Part shown: in pieces, positions 43,875 to 53,215 of the stretch
Layout: the number at the start of each line of letters is the position of its first letter
Position numbering within the stretch: position 1 is the stretch's first letter
DNA from: Methylomonas sp. 11b
GTDB lineage: Bacteria > Pseudomonadota > Gammaproteobacteria > Methylococcales > Methylomonadaceae
Assembly: GCF_000515215.1 (NCBI RefSeq)
Contig: NZ_KI911557.1
Location: forward strand, 1,073,486-1,137,485
Length of the DNA: 64,000 nt
Direction of reading: 5' to 3'
The notes under the pieces: model-generated
Database searches by the model: none
What the model was told of the DNA's origin: nothing
The model's input: only the letters and a program-made list of their open reading frames with translations
Position numbers and translations under genes: made by a program

Positions 43875-44684
43875 CTAATGCGAGCTATCGGTACGCCCGT
43901 CATCGCGAATAGCGCTCTGCAAGTCGATCATACTCTGCTGACTCACACGGATTACGCCCCGATACGGCCGGTCCAAATCCAGAATAATGAACACCATGAC
44001 CACAATCAGCCAGACCATGATGTACGTAACAAACGATGTGCGATGCCCGGCCAGACCGTTTGTATAGCCCACCAGAGCGCCACTCATTACAAAAGTGATG
44101 TACAACAAGCCCAGCACCAACTCGGGTACATGCCGATTTACTTCGGCATCGCGTTTCCCAAAATTGTCGATCAAATCGTTCAAGGCGGGGATAAACAATC
44201 CGGTGGTCACCGGGCTGGGTGCCAGTTCATTCGCTTGCCGGGCGTAATCCCAAAGTTTCGCTTGCATACGTCCGGCCTCCGCAATCAGCGCCTCCCTCTG
44301 CCCACGCTGGGTTAGATCGACATAGCCGGTTCTGACCCGCAAATCCAGATAATTGCGTATTACGCCGCTGACTTCTGCACTGACTGACTTCGGCAATAAT
44401 TGCGCACGCAAATAAGCGGTACCAATGGCATTGGCTTCGTCGACCACCGCCTCACTCCGACTATCGTAGCGTTGTAAGGACAACGAGAAGGTAAAACCCA
44501 GCAACAATGCCAGAATGCCGAGTAATGACCCGGAAATAGAATTGACATGGGCTTTGAAATTATCGTCCACCTTAGGCTTAATCCGTAAACCCAAGCGGTA
44601 ACCCAGCTCGATGGTCACTGCCATGGATCCCAGCAACACACAGGCAATCAATAAACTATCGATGTCGTACGTAATTTCATTCAT
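43875..44684 (-). CDS. DUF4239 / bestrophin-like membrane protein
   Basis: 269-aa inner-membrane protein. First helix LLIACVLLGSMAVTIELGY, then ISGSLLGILALLLGFTFSLS followed by LQRYDSRSEAVVDEANAIGT, a block typical of DUF4239 proteins, a helical soluble portion (residues 90-185) and two C-terminal helices (LVLGLLYITFVMSGALVGY, FVTYIMVWLIVVMVFIIL). The family is distantly like bestrophin channels. No function demonstrated. Confidence 0.8.
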   Translation of the reverse strand: MNEITYDIDSLLIACVLLGSMAVTIELGYRLGLRIKPKVDDNFKAHVNSISGSLLGILALLLGFTFSLSLQRYDSRSEAVVDEANAIGTAYLRAQLLPKSVSAEVSGVIRNYLDLRVRTGYVDLTQRGQREALIAEAGRMQAKLWDYARQANELAPSPVTTGLFIPALNDLIDNFGKRDAEVNRHVPELVLGLLYITFVMSGALVGYTNGLAGHRTSFVTYIMVWLIVVMVFIILDLDRPYRGVIRVSQQSMIDLQSAIRDDGRTDSSH

Positions 44685-45042
44685 GACTTGAATTGGCGAA
44701 AGTACCTAATGGTATTTGAACAAACTGACCATTGGTTGATTATGGAGGACATGTAAAAATTTGTCATTCCCGCGTATTTCAGACGCTAGCTTGTTGATTT
44801 TACGGGTCTTGCGCATTGAACAGTGCGGAGATTAGGAATATTTGCAAATACCCCCTGGGCTACTCTGTTTGAACATGCTACCAGCCCAAAAACTGGGCAA
44901 CGGCAAACCAGGCCAGTTCTCTACGCCTAATAGGTGTATAACTTCGCTTACGGGTTATTTCAAGTCGTTGGTGTTCACTGGCATACAGGCATCATTTTGA
45001 TTATTCGCCAGACAAAACCATCAATAATTCGGAGTAAACACC
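44685..45042. other. Intergenic region
   Basis: No convincing gene in 358 bases. GTCATTCCCGCG near 44764 looks like one arm of the dispersed ATTCCCGC repeat seen between copA and copB, without its partner. The rest probably contains promoters of the flanking genes. Confidence 0.4.
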
Positions 45043-45147
45043 ATGAGCAAAGCGCAAAAAAGCAATAAGGAAACCAAAAAACAACCGGCCTTGAGTCCGA
45101 AAGAAAAAAAAGCCGCGAAAAAGGCCAAAAAAGAATCCGTGTCTTAA
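45043..45147 (+). CDS. 34-aa lysine-rich protein
   Basis: Short frame from ATG 45043 to TAA 45145-45147 encoding MSKAQKSNKETKKQPALS then a tail PKEKKAAKKAKKESVS. GGAG lies nine bases before the ATG. Small MSKxQxSNKExKK proteins recur in proteobacteria; strongly basic, so possibly nucleic-acid or ribosome associated. Function unknown. Confidence 0.6.
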   Translation: MSKAQKSNKETKKQPALSPKEKKAAKKAKKESVS

Positions 45148-45215
45148 TCCCCGCCTTTAGCCTAAGCGACCAGCGTAAATCCACACTGGTCTGCCGCCCT
45201 TCAAAAAAGCGCCCG

Positions 45216-45422
45216 TCATTCCAGCGCGATAGTCCCCTCAATACAATGGCTGATGCCTGCCGCAGGCGCTTCCAGAGTCATTTTCACGCTGATGCTTTCC
45301 GAACCGTTTAATTTTCCGGTTTCCAGCGCTTTCGCCACTGCGTGTTCAATCTCGCGCTGCGAACTGATACCGACTGTTTTTAGGAATTTTCTGATTTCCA
45401 TGTTGAATGTATCTTCGTTCAT
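45216..45422 (-). CDS. DUF6494-like small protein
   Basis: 68-aa protein: MNEDTFNMEIRKFLKTVGIS, then QREIEHAVAKALETGKL and a beta-hairpin-like SISVKMTLEAPAAG...IEGTIALE. It matches a small conserved family known only by its domain number. Start at 45422 has TAGGTGA five bases upstream. Stand-alone gene. Confidence 0.75.
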   Translation of the reverse strand: MNEDTFNMEIRKFLKTVGISSQREIEHAVAKALETGKLNGSESISVKMTLEAPAAGISHCIEGTIALE

Positions 45423-45631
45423 GCCGTTCACCTACTAGCGGGTTGATTAAATGATTGGGGGCAAATGGGTTGCCACGTGTCTGTCTGTAGTAGCTTTTGA
45501 GAAAAGCTCTTGAGCGAACTAAAAAATAACTGGAATATCCCTAACGCATTCAACGTTTCTGCCTGACCAAAGTTCGGCAAGCGGCTGGCACCGGATCATC
45601 TCCAGCAAGTTGTCTGGATTTAGCCTGTAAT

Positions 45632-46534
45632 TCAGTTGGACAACTGCTGTTGCTGAGCTTTGGCGTTGAAATGATCTATATCGGTGATCAATTCGCAGTT
45701 GCTCAAATCGTTTTGCAATTGCGCATAGTAAAAATAAGCCCCACTGCCGCCCAGCCATACCTTGGTAGCCTCGCTGTTGACCGAGTCTATTATCAGCTGT
45801 AATTCATCGAGGGTTACTTGCTCCGGCGGAGTCTTTACCAATCCCATGACGATCACGTCCGGCTTCAAGTGCTGGCAGGCCTCGATAATATCCTTGGCCG
45901 GCAAGTCCGCACCCAAATAATAGCAGTTGTAGCCCTGATTGGCAGCGATCAAGCAGCTCACCAAAATCCCGAATTCATGCGGATCGCCGCTAGGCGTCGC
46001 AAACAGCATGCCCGGATTATTTTTAGAGTGATGATGCAAATTGTTCACCATGCTCAACACAATCCGTTTGATGCAACTGGAAAACATGTGCTCCTGGGCG
46101 ATGTTCAATTTTCCGTCATGCCAAAGTTCGCCCACTGTTTGCAAGGCCGGCAACAAAATGTCTCTGGCGTAGTCCAATGGCTCGGCAGCGATCAGAGCCT
46201 TCTTCAACAACTGCTCGCAACGTTCGATTCGGTAGTGTTTCAACGACTCGATGATCTGCGCCAACAGCGGCGATTGCTCTTCTGACGGTTGAACACTGAC
46301 TTGTTTCTGAAAATCTTGTAGCTGCTGGTTGTCTAGGGTAGCCAGCTTGCCGATGGGATGGCCCTTTCGGGTCAGATTGACCAACAGCGTCAATTTTTCC
46401 AAATCCTGTTGAGAATAGAAACGCCGCCCGGTGCTGTTCCGCGCCGGCATGATGCAGGCGTAGCGACGTTCCCAGGCTCTTAGTGTTTCCGCTGTTAATC
46501 CGGTTAAGGAGGTAATCGCTTTAATTGAGTACAT
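45632..46534 (-). CDS. CarH/LitR-type MerR regulator with B12-binding domain
   Basis: 300-aa light-sensing repressor candidate. N-terminal MerR helix-turn-helix (TGLTAETLRAWERRYACIMP), helical bundle, then a cobalamin-binding Rossmann domain. The adenosylcobalamin-pocket signature Wx9EH is intact (W138, E148, H149) and so is DxHxxG (D184, H186, G189) carrying the lower axial His. In CarH, light breaks the Co-C bond of adenosylcobalamin, the tetramer dissociates and the operator is freed. Divergent from a sigma factor gene; light-related genes follow, so this is the likely master photoreceptor of the region. No carotenoid genes are nearby. Confidence 0.9.
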   Translation of the reverse strand: MYSIKAITSLTGLTAETLRAWERRYACIMPARNSTGRRFYSQQDLEKLTLLVNLTRKGHPIGKLATLDNQQLQDFQKQVSVQPSEEQSPLLAQIIESLKHYRIERCEQLLKKALIAAEPLDYARDILLPALQTVGELWHDGKLNIAQEHMFSSCIKRIVLSMVNNLHHHSKNNPGMLFATPSGDPHEFGILVSCLIAANQGYNCYYLGADLPAKDIIEACQHLKPDVIVMGLVKTPPEQVTLDELQLIIDSVNSEATKVWLGGSGAYFYYAQLQNDLSNCELITDIDHFNAKAQQQQLSN

Positions 46535-46546
46535 TGTTCAACTTTT

Positions 46547-46559
46547 GTATAGAAAATAC
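46547..46559. promoter_or_regulatory. Inverted repeat GTAT-N5-ATAC next to the carH start
   Basis: GTAT (46547-46550) and ATAC (46556-46559) lie between the carH start and the sigma gene -35 box, in the context TTTTGTATAGAAAATAC. Short MerR-like symmetry; a possible autoregulatory CarH site. Confidence 0.35.
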
Positions 46560-46560
46560 T

Positions 46561-46598
46561 TTGACAAACATTCTACATTCTAGTAAGTTATTTGCCAA
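46561..46598. promoter_or_regulatory. Interlocked divergent promoters of carH and sigma factor
   Basis: Plus strand: TTGACA (46561-46566), 17 bases, TAAGTT (46584-46589), for the sigma gene. Minus strand: TTGGCA (46593-46598), 17 bases, TAGAAT (46570-46575), for carH. The two promoters overlap almost completely, so polymerase can occupy only one, and a CarH tetramer bound here would block both. Confidence 0.6.
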
Positions 46599-46625
46599 CA
46601 ACTTAAATAACCAAGTGAATTGATT

Positions 46626-47885
46626 ATGTCCAACTTAGCCACATTGCCAATCGATAGCGAGATGGATTCGGTAACAGAATCCCAACCCAACTCACTTGCC
46701 GTTCAAGTTGAACAGGCCAGGCAGACTCTGTTAGCGTTATTGCTGGAAAACAAGCAGACCAACGCTTTGATAATCAACAGATTTTTGCACGACCTCAATT
46801 CAGGCGTGGACTGCTCGGATCTGATCGTCGCCAAGAACTCTGAAGACTATAAAAGACTGCTGCAATTATTGGTCAACAGCCAGGCGGCAAATAAAAACAA
46901 TCCAGTCCTTTATGTCGAGAATAACGGACAGGACAAAGTTGTACAAGCCGAGAATGTTGTACAACTTATGGGTTCGGAATTCGCGCAACAATCCTTGGTG
47001 GCTCGTTCGGTCAATCGGTTGTTGTACAGCCTGCACTTGTTACCGGTATTTTTGATGGACAGTGCGGCCCAAGCTGACGGCGTATTGACCGCCGAAACCG
47101 AAGACAGCGCAGATTTCAAAAAACGCCTGGGCAAAGCCAAACGGGAATTGAGACGCCTGCGCCAGGAAATGATCTCGGCTAACACTGGCCTGGTGGCGTT
47201 TGTCGCTCATAAGTACAAAACCAGTAACCTGAGCTTTGAAGATTTGATGCAGGAAGGTTTGGTAGGACTAATAAAAGCGGTAGACAGATTCGACCCTGAT
47301 CGCGGCATCTGCTTTTCCACTTATGCTATTTACTGGATTAGACAGGCCATATCCCGACTGATAGTCAAACAAGAAAAAATTGTCCGCTTGCCGGTCGCTC
47401 TGGCTGAAAAAGCTGCCACTGTCTTCGAGGCCATGCGCAGTTGCTACCTTAAATATGAGCGTTGGCCGAGCATCGCCGAATTAAAACTTGCTTGCGATTT
47501 GTCCGAGCAAGAAATCAAAACCATCAGCAGTTACTATCAAGCCACCCATTCTTTGGATGCGGCTATAGGTGATGATGACGATAACCTGGAATTGATGGCA
47601 AAAATGCAGCAGCATCAATTCAGTCTGCCACTCGATGAACTAATTGATCAGGATCTGGCTCAATATGTCGACAAAGCAGTTGCTTCGCTACCGGAAAAAC
47701 AGGCGGCGATTTTAACCATGCGTTTCGGTCTGCGCGATCATACGGAAATGACCTTGCAGGCAGTAGCGGATCAGCTGCATGTTACTCGGGAGAGAGTCAG
47801 GCAAATTCAAAATGAAGCATTAAAAAAACTGAAACAACAATTTGGCTTTGACCTTATGCTATTTCTCGAACCCAAGGATGGCTAA
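46626..47885 (+). CDS. Sigma-70 family factor, group 2-like
   Basis: 419-aa sigma factor. A poorly conserved N-terminus (about 180 residues) leads to region 2 (GLVAFVAHKYKTSNLSFEDL, MQEGLVGLIKAVDRFDP, FSTYAIYWIRQAISR), region 3 and region 4 ending with TLQAVADQLHVTRERVRQIQ. Full-length domains 2-4 put it with RpoD-related alternative sigma factors rather than ECF. Divergent from the CarH gene; by analogy with light-controlled sigma factors in carotenoid systems, derepression in light would turn on this sigma and its regulon. ATG 46626 is preferred over TTG 46620. Confidence 0.9.
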   Translation: MSNLATLPIDSEMDSVTESQPNSLAVQVEQARQTLLALLLENKQTNALIINRFLHDLNSGVDCSDLIVAKNSEDYKRLLQLLVNSQAANKNNPVLYVENNGQDKVVQAENVVQLMGSEFAQQSLVARSVNRLLYSLHLLPVFLMDSAAQADGVLTAETEDSADFKKRLGKAKRELRRLRQEMISANTGLVAFVAHKYKTSNLSFEDLMQEGLVGLIKAVDRFDPDRGICFSTYAIYWIRQAISRLIVKQEKIVRLPVALAEKAATVFEAMRSCYLKYERWPSIAELKLACDLSEQEIKTISSYYQATHSLDAAIGDDDDNLELMAKMQQHQFSLPLDELIDQDLAQYVDKAVASLPEKQAAILTMRFGLRDHTEMTLQAVADQLHVTRERVRQIQNEALKKLKQQFGFDLMLFLEPKDG

Positions 47886-47935
47886 CAATAACAATCATTG
47901 ACCCAGGTCAGGCTAACACTACAAGAGGAGTGATT

Positions 47936-49099
47936 ATGTCATCAGAAAAACAAAACACCAGTAAGCAAACGCCGCAGTCCGACTGGAAGTTGGAATTGGA
48001 TAAGCAGTGGAAGCAAGTCTCTACTAAAGCGGGCGACTTCTTTAACGATCACAAGAGTATGTTTACGTTAACCAATATCGCCGCTGCAGTGGGCGGCACC
48101 TTGACCGTCGTCTGGCTGGCCAGCGGGGTTTATATAGTGGACCAGGGTAATCGCGGGGTGGTAAGTCGCTTCGGCGCATATTCCGAGACCACCTTGCCGG
48201 GTCCGCATTGGCACATTCCGGCGCCTATCGAAAGCGTCGCCAACGTTAACGTAGAACAACAACGCTTTATCGAAGTTGGCTATACCGATTCCAGCCGGGT
48301 TAACAAATCAGCTGTTATTCCGCAAGAATCATTGATGCTGACCAGTGACGAAAACATTATTACCGTGCGCCTGGCCGTGCAGTATCAAATTAATAACGCA
48401 CGCGACTACTTATTTAATGTCAAAAACAACGAAAACACGCTGAAGCAACTGACTGAAAGCGTGGAACGCGCGGTAATCGGTCGCAACAACATGGACTTCG
48501 TGTTGACAGAAGGTCGCAGCCAAATCGTTGCCGAGATTAAAGAACAGATTCAGGAGGCGATGGACGGCTACAAAGCCGGTATCAGCATCGCTAGCGTCAA
48601 CCTACAAGACGCGCAGCCGCCCGAGGAAGTGCAAGGTGCGTTCGAGGATGCGATTCGGGCCAGAGAAGACAAGCAGCGTTTGATTAACGAAGCCGAAGCC
48701 TACAGTAATGAAGTGATCCCCAAAGCGCGCGGCGCGGCATCGCGGATTATTCAAGAAGCGGAAGCCTACGAAGCAGAAAAAGTGGCAAAAGCTAAAGGCG
48801 AAACCGAACGCTTCGACCAATTATTGGTGGAATACGAAAAAAGCCCTGCCATCACTCGTAAACGTTTGTATCTGGAAGCCAAGGAAAAACTGTACAGCAG
48901 CACCAACAAGATCATGCTGAACGATGATCAATCCAGCCCGATGATGTACATGCCTTTGCCGCAAACCGTAACGCAACATGCACAGCCAGCCGCCAGCCAT
49001 ACGGAACCGGAACTAAGCTCCGAACCGCATAACGGCGACAAAAACGGCGCTCGCAAATCCACCGGCAACGAATTACGTCCTAGCAGGAGCAAACAATGA
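47936..49099 (+). CDS. hflK: HflK-like FtsH modulator
   Basis: 387-aa SPFH/band-7 membrane protein. One N-terminal helix (FTLTNIAAAVGGTLTVVWLA) then the HflK core: QGNRGVVSRFGAYSETTLPGPHWHIPAPIE, AVQYQINNARDYLFNV, NLQDAQPPEEVQGAFEDA and a coiled coil. HflK and HflC form a periplasmic cage around FtsH hexamers and restrain its proteolysis. It starts 50 bases after the sigma gene with AGAGGAG, and overlaps hflC by four bases. A second copy next to ftsH, not with hflX/purA as in the housekeeping locus, indicates an accessory complex. Confidence 0.9.
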   Translation: MSSEKQNTSKQTPQSDWKLELDKQWKQVSTKAGDFFNDHKSMFTLTNIAAAVGGTLTVVWLASGVYIVDQGNRGVVSRFGAYSETTLPGPHWHIPAPIESVANVNVEQQRFIEVGYTDSSRVNKSAVIPQESLMLTSDENIITVRLAVQYQINNARDYLFNVKNNENTLKQLTESVERAVIGRNNMDFVLTEGRSQIVAEIKEQIQEAMDGYKAGISIASVNLQDAQPPEEVQGAFEDAIRAREDKQRLINEAEAYSNEVIPKARGAASRIIQEAEAYEAEKVAKAKGETERFDQLLVEYEKSPAITRKRLYLEAKEKLYSSTNKIMLNDDQSSPMMYMPLPQTVTQHAQPAASHTEPELSSEPHNGDKNGARKSTGNELRPSRSKQ

Positions 49100-49962
49100 G
49101 CAGCAAAACCACCCAAGTTTTAATTCCGGCCGGTTTGACTCTGTGCGTACTGGCCTATATGTCGGTTTTTTACGTCAAAGAAAACGAAAAAGCCATTCTG
49201 TTTCGTCTCGGTGAGATGGTCACATCCGACTACACTCCCGGGCTACATTTTAAGACCCCTATCATCAATAACGTCAGCACATTTGATGCGCGTGTGCTGA
49301 CCTTGGATGCCAAATCCGAGCGTTTTCTTACCTCCGAGAAGAAGAACGTTATTGTTGACTCATTCGTTAAATGGCGAATCGGTGATGTGGGTCTCTTTTA
49401 CACCACGGTCGGCGGCGACGAGTTTCAAGCCAATCTGCGCCTTGATCAAATTATGAAAGATGCGATGCGTAGCGAATTCGGCGTACGAACCATCAAGCAA
49501 TTGATCTCCGAAGACCGCAACGAACTCAGACAAACCTTGCTGGCAAAGTTGTCGCCGACTGCCGAAAAGTTTGGTATCGAGTTAATCGACATTCGCGTCA
49601 AACGCATTGATTTGCCGCCGGAAGTCAGCAGTTCGGTATATCAAAGGATGCGCGCCGAGCGTGAGCGGGTAGCCAGAGAGTTCCGTTCGCAAGGCGCGGA
49701 AAGTGCTGAGCAAATCAGTGCGGAAGCCGATAAGCAAAAACATGTGATAGTGGCCAATGCCCAGCGCGATGCAGAAAGCATTCGTGGTCGCGGCGATGCG
49801 CAATCAGCAGAGATTTACGCGAAAAGCTACGGTAAAAACCCCGAGTTTTATGCGTTCTACCGCAGCTTGCAGGCATACCAAACGTCGTTTGAAAAAACTC
49901 AGGATACTTTGGTGTTAAAACCGAATTCCGACTTTTTCAAATACTTCTCCAGCGAAAAGTAA
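49096..49962 (+). CDS. hflC: HflC-like FtsH modulator
   Basis: 288-aa partner of HflK: a membrane helix (QVLIPAGLTLCVLAYMSVFY), VKENEKAILFRLGEMV, PGLHFKTPIINNV, band-7 domain with IDIRVKRIDLPPEVSSSVYQ and RMRAERERVAREFRSQGAE, then a helical tail. The gene overlaps hflK and stops 17 bases before ftsH, so the three are one operon. Confidence 0.93.
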   Translation: MSSKTTQVLIPAGLTLCVLAYMSVFYVKENEKAILFRLGEMVTSDYTPGLHFKTPIINNVSTFDARVLTLDAKSERFLTSEKKNVIVDSFVKWRIGDVGLFYTTVGGDEFQANLRLDQIMKDAMRSEFGVRTIKQLISEDRNELRQTLLAKLSPTAEKFGIELIDIRVKRIDLPPEVSSSVYQRMRAERERVAREFRSQGAESAEQISAEADKQKHVIVANAQRDAESIRGRGDAQSAEIYAKSYGKNPEFYAFYRSLQAYQTSFEKTQDTLVLKPNSDFFKYFSSEK

Positions 49963-49979
49963 GTTAGGAGACAGCTATC

Positions 49980-51884
49980 ATGAAAAAAATGTTCATTTTT
50001 ATCACCATCCTGCTTGCAGCAGGGTTGGTGGTGTCGGCGGTGATGAATCGCAACATGCCGGAATACGACCCGCATTTTGAAATTTCGTATTCGGACTTTA
50101 TCGAAGATGTGCGTAATAAAGTGGTCACGGAAGTGGTGATCGACGGCAATAACGTCGAAGGGCATCGGCAAAACGGCACGCGTTTCGCGACCTACAATCC
50201 CAACGACTCGCGCATGATCGACGAGTTGCTGGAATATGGCGTGAAAATCAAAGTTGAGAAGCCACAACAGCCCTCCACCCTGATGAATATTCTCATCTCC
50301 TGGGCGCCCACTTTGTTACTGATCATGGTGCTGGTGTATTTCATGCGCAAGCAGGCCGCGATGGGCGGACGCGACGGCCAGATGGGTTTTGGTAAAAGCC
50401 GCGCTAAATTAATGGCTGAAGACCAGATCAAAGTGCGTTTCACCGACGTGGCGGGTGTGGAAGAAGCCAAGGAAGACGTGGTGGAAATGGTCGATTTTCT
50501 GCGAGAACCAGGCAAATACGAAGCTCTTGGCGGCAAAATTCCGCGAGGTGTATTGATGGTGGGTCCTCCGGGTACCGGTAAAACCTTGTTAGCCAGAGCG
50601 ATTGCCGGCGAAGCAGGCGTACCTTTCTTCTCTATCTCGGGTTCGGATTTCGTGGAAATGTTCGTCGGTGTCGGCGCCTCCAGGGTCAGGGACATGTTCG
50701 AACAAGCCAAAAAACGCGCACCCTGCATCATATTTATCGACGAGATCGATGCAGTCGGTCGGCAACGTGGCGGCAGCGGTATCGGCGGAGGCAACGACGA
50801 ACGAGAACAGACACTCAACCAGTTGCTGGTAGAAATGGACGGCTTCAGCGGTAACGAAGGCATCATCGTCATAGCCGCCACCAACCGGGCCGATGTGTTA
50901 GACAAAGCTTTGTTAAGACCTGGCCGTTTCGACAGGCAAGTGCAGGTTGGTTTGCCCGATATCAAAGGCCGCGAACAAATCTTGAAAGTGCATGGCGCGA
51001 AAGTACCGCTGGCTGAAGACGTGAATATCAACGATCTGGCCCGCGGCACACCCGGTTTTTCCGGTGCGGAGTTAGCCAATTTGATCAACGAAGGTGCTTT
51101 GTTCGCTGCCCGCAACAAAAAGCGGGTCGTGACCATGAACGACTTGGATAAAGCGCGCGACAAAATGATTATGGGCGTGGAAAAACGCACCATGGTGATG
51201 ACCAAAGAAGATTTGTTGATGACCGCTTATCACGAAGCCGGACACGCCATCGTCGGCCGCAATGTGCCGGAGCATGATCCTGTCTATAAAGTCAGCATCA
51301 TGCCGCGCGGCGGGGCTTTGGGTATCACCATGTTCTTGCCGGAGCGCGATCAATACAGCGCCTCCAAAGACAAGCTGGAAAGCCAGATTGCCAGTTTGTT
51401 CGGTGGCCGGGTAGCGGAAGCTTTGATCTACGGCAAAAACAAGGTCACCACTGGCGCGTCCAACGACATCATGCGGGCTACGCAATTGGCTAGAAACATG
51501 GTCACAAAATGGGGTTTGTCGGATCGTTTAGGTCCCATGGATTACGGCGACAGCGAAGGCGGCTATATGGGCCCTCAATCCAAGCCAATGTCGGAAAAGA
51601 TGGCACAAACTATCGATGAAGAAGTACGGGCGGTAATCGATGCGAATTACAACCGCGCCGAAACCATCCTGAAAGAAAACATCGAAGTGCTGCACAACAT
51701 GGCGCAAGCCTTAATGGATTGGGAAACCATCGATAAATTTCAGATCGATGAATTACTGCAAGGCAAAAAACTTGCACCACCGGAACCCGAAGTAGAAGAG
51801 CCAAAATCCTTTGAAGAGATTGAAGACTCGATAAACGACGAAACCGGCGGTCACCTGGATCAAGGACAAGTACTGGCGTCCTAA
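49980..51884 (+). CDS. ftsH: FtsH membrane-bound AAA+ zinc protease (accessory copy)
   Basis: 634-aa ATP-dependent protease of the inner membrane. Two N-terminal helices flank a small periplasmic domain, then the AAA+ module (Walker A GPPGTGKT at 195-202, Walker [38 protein letters not shown]) and the M41 protease domain with HEAGH (418-422). It degrades misfolded and damaged membrane proteins. Being in an operon with hflK-hflC after a light-linked sigma factor suggests it removes photodamaged membrane proteins. A housekeeping ftsH is expected elsewhere (usually beside rlmE), not seen here. The gene is followed by a clear terminator. Confidence 0.93.
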   Translation: MKKMFIFITILLAAGLVVSAVMNRNMPEYDPHFEISYSDFIEDVRNKVVTEVVIDGNNVEGHRQNGTRFATYNPNDSRMIDELLEYGVKIKVEKPQQPSTLMNILISWAPTLLLIMVLVYFMRKQAAMGGRDGQMGFGKSRAKLMAEDQIKVRFTDVAGVEEAKEDVVEMVDFLREPGKYEALGGKIPRGVLMVGPPGTGKTLLARAIAGEAGVPFFSISGSDFVEMFVGVGASRVRDMFEQAKKRAPCIIFIDEIDAVGRQRGGSGIGGGNDEREQTLNQLLVEMDGFSGNEGIIVIAATNRADVLDKALLRPGRFDRQVQVGLPDIKGREQILKVHGAKVPLAEDVNINDLARGTPGFSGAELANLINEGALFAARNKKRVVTMNDLDKARDKMIMGVEKRTMVMTKEDLLMTAYHEAGHAIVGRNVPEHDPVYKVSIMPRGGALGITMFLPERDQYSASKDKLESQIASLFGGRVAEALIYGKNKVTTGASNDIMRATQLARNMVTKWGLSDRLGPMDYGDSEGGYMGPQSKPMSEKMAQTIDEEVRAVIDANYNRAETILKENIEVLHNMAQALMDWETIDKFQIDELLQGKKLAPPEPEVEEPKSFEEIEDSINDETGGHLDQGQVLAS

Positions 51885-51900
51885 AAGTCCTCCTCTATGT

Positions 51901-51939
51901 ACCCTCCAAACGCTGTACTCTTGGAGGGTATCTTTTTTT
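51901..51939 (+). terminator. Strong intrinsic terminator after ftsH
   Basis: Stem ACCCTCCAA (51901-51909) / TTGGAGGGT (51921-51929), 11-base loop, then ATC and seven T. Ends the sigma-hflK-hflC-ftsH transcript. Confidence 0.88.
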
Positions 51940-51952
51940 CAGAGGTAGCAAT

Positions 51953-52372
51953 ATGCATACTCAATCGATAACCACAAAAACCATGAATCTACTGCAATTG
52001 TTGTTGCAGATTAATTTTAATGTAGCGGTGATTCTATTATTGATCAGCGGTGCAGCGACGATATTCGGTAATACGCTTTTTTTTGAAGATAGTAGCGATC
52101 TGTACGGTCCATTGGCAAACAATATGCGGTTAATGATGTTTTATTTGTGCTTAATCCAAATCGCAGCTTACAGTTTTTATAAATTAAGTAACAGCCCGGA
52201 AGCATTGGCCGCGTTAGGCGTTTTTCTGCTGTTACTGATCGGCTCGCTCGAATTTTACTGCTCGATTAATCAAATTGAAATCGACGAAAACTACCGGCAA
52301 TTATTTATTTACTCGGGCTTATCGCACCTGCTTTATGGCGGCTGCGCGGCCATGCGGCACCAGGAAAATTAG
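51953..52372 (+). CDS. Small four-helix membrane protein
   Basis: 139-aa protein with four hydrophobic segments (VAVILLLISGAATIFG, MMFYLCLIQIAAYSFY, ALGVFLLLLIGSLEFY, LFIYSGLSHLLYGGCAA), A/T-rich relative to flanking genes. It begins 14 bases after the ftsH terminator, so it may rely on readthrough or on a hidden promoter. Family not recognised. Confidence 0.65.
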   Translation: MHTQSITTKTMNLLQLLLQINFNVAVILLLISGAATIFGNTLFFEDSSDLYGPLANNMRLMMFYLCLIQIAAYSFYKLSNSPEALAALGVFLLLLIGSLEFYCSINQIEIDENYRQLFIYSGLSHLLYGGCAAMRHQEN

Positions 52373-52687
52373 GGATTTTAATTTTTCTGACACAATATAG
52401 ACTAGAATTAGATGCTGAAGTATTTCTCTTTATTATGATAGGCTTTGCTTAGCACAGACCATAAATCAAATTTATATTTTATTTTTAAAGTTCGGTCTAA
52501 TCGACTGTTTAGCTGTAAAGCCATCTCTAAATCAACACCATCGAGGTATACTGCGTAAATACACAAAAAGCCTAACCGCCTGAAAGTGATTTAATTCCAT
52601 AGATCAAAATACAGTTTTATAGGCTTCACGTGTCCAGAAAAATTATAACAACGCCGAGCAGAAAGCTCCGCGAGGGGGAACGATCAA
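52373..52687. promoter_or_regulatory. A/T-rich leader before the photoprotection genes
   Basis: No gene in 315 bases. The stretch is strongly A/T-rich and precedes a run of genes including the LOV protein, so promoters and operators for them are expected here. GTAT...ATAC spaced nine bases (near 52549-52565) loosely recalls the GTAT-N5-ATAC at carH, but the spacing differs. Not enough to call a site. Confidence 0.4.
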
Positions 52688-53173
52688 ATGCACATCAAAT
52701 TTCCGTTTGACTCACACAAGCCCGTTGCCGGGGAGGCATGCATCGACATCGACAAACCAGTTGACGATGTTTTTCATTATGTCGGTGAAAAATTTTTTGA
52801 GAATTATCCAAAATGGGCTGTTGAAGTAGTCGATTTTGAACCTCTCGACGGCAAAGAAGTATTCGTCGGCGCCAAGGCCAAACAAATCCGTAACGATAAC
52901 AACGGCGAAATCGAATCTGTTTTTGAAATCACCGATTATCAACCCAAAAACAAGCTTATCTTTCAAGGATTGACCCAACCTTACAAGCACAGTTATTTTC
53001 TTGAAGTCGTTCAAGAAGACCGGCAACCCACCCGTTTGACGTTTCGATTTGAATTTTTGGAGCTTGAGGTGTTCATGCGACCTTTTGAGAAGTTAATTCG
53101 TTGCGCCATTGAAGACGGTGCGGAAAGCACCGTCGAAAACATTAAGAATTTAATATTAGTAGAATGCAACTAG
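52688..53173 (+). CDS. SRPBCC-domain protein next to the LOV gene
   Basis: 161-aa soluble SRPBCC (START-like) protein. Block EACIDIDKPVDDVFHYVGEK, then FFENYPKWAVEVVDFEPL, IFQGLTQPYKHSYFLEVV and a long C-terminal helix. It would bind a small hydrophobic ligand. GAGGGG lies before the ATG. It is 42 bases from the LOV gene and probably shares its transcript; the role in light response is unknown. Confidence 0.8.
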   Translation: MHIKFPFDSHKPVAGEACIDIDKPVDDVFHYVGEKFFENYPKWAVEVVDFEPLDGKEVFVGAKAKQIRNDNNGEIESVFEITDYQPKNKLIFQGLTQPYKHSYFLEVVQEDRQPTRLTFRFEFLELEVFMRPFEKLIRCAIEDGAESTVENIKNLILVECN

Positions 53174-53215
53174 CATATACAAACTCATAATTATTATAAA
53201 ACCCGGAGTTTAACC

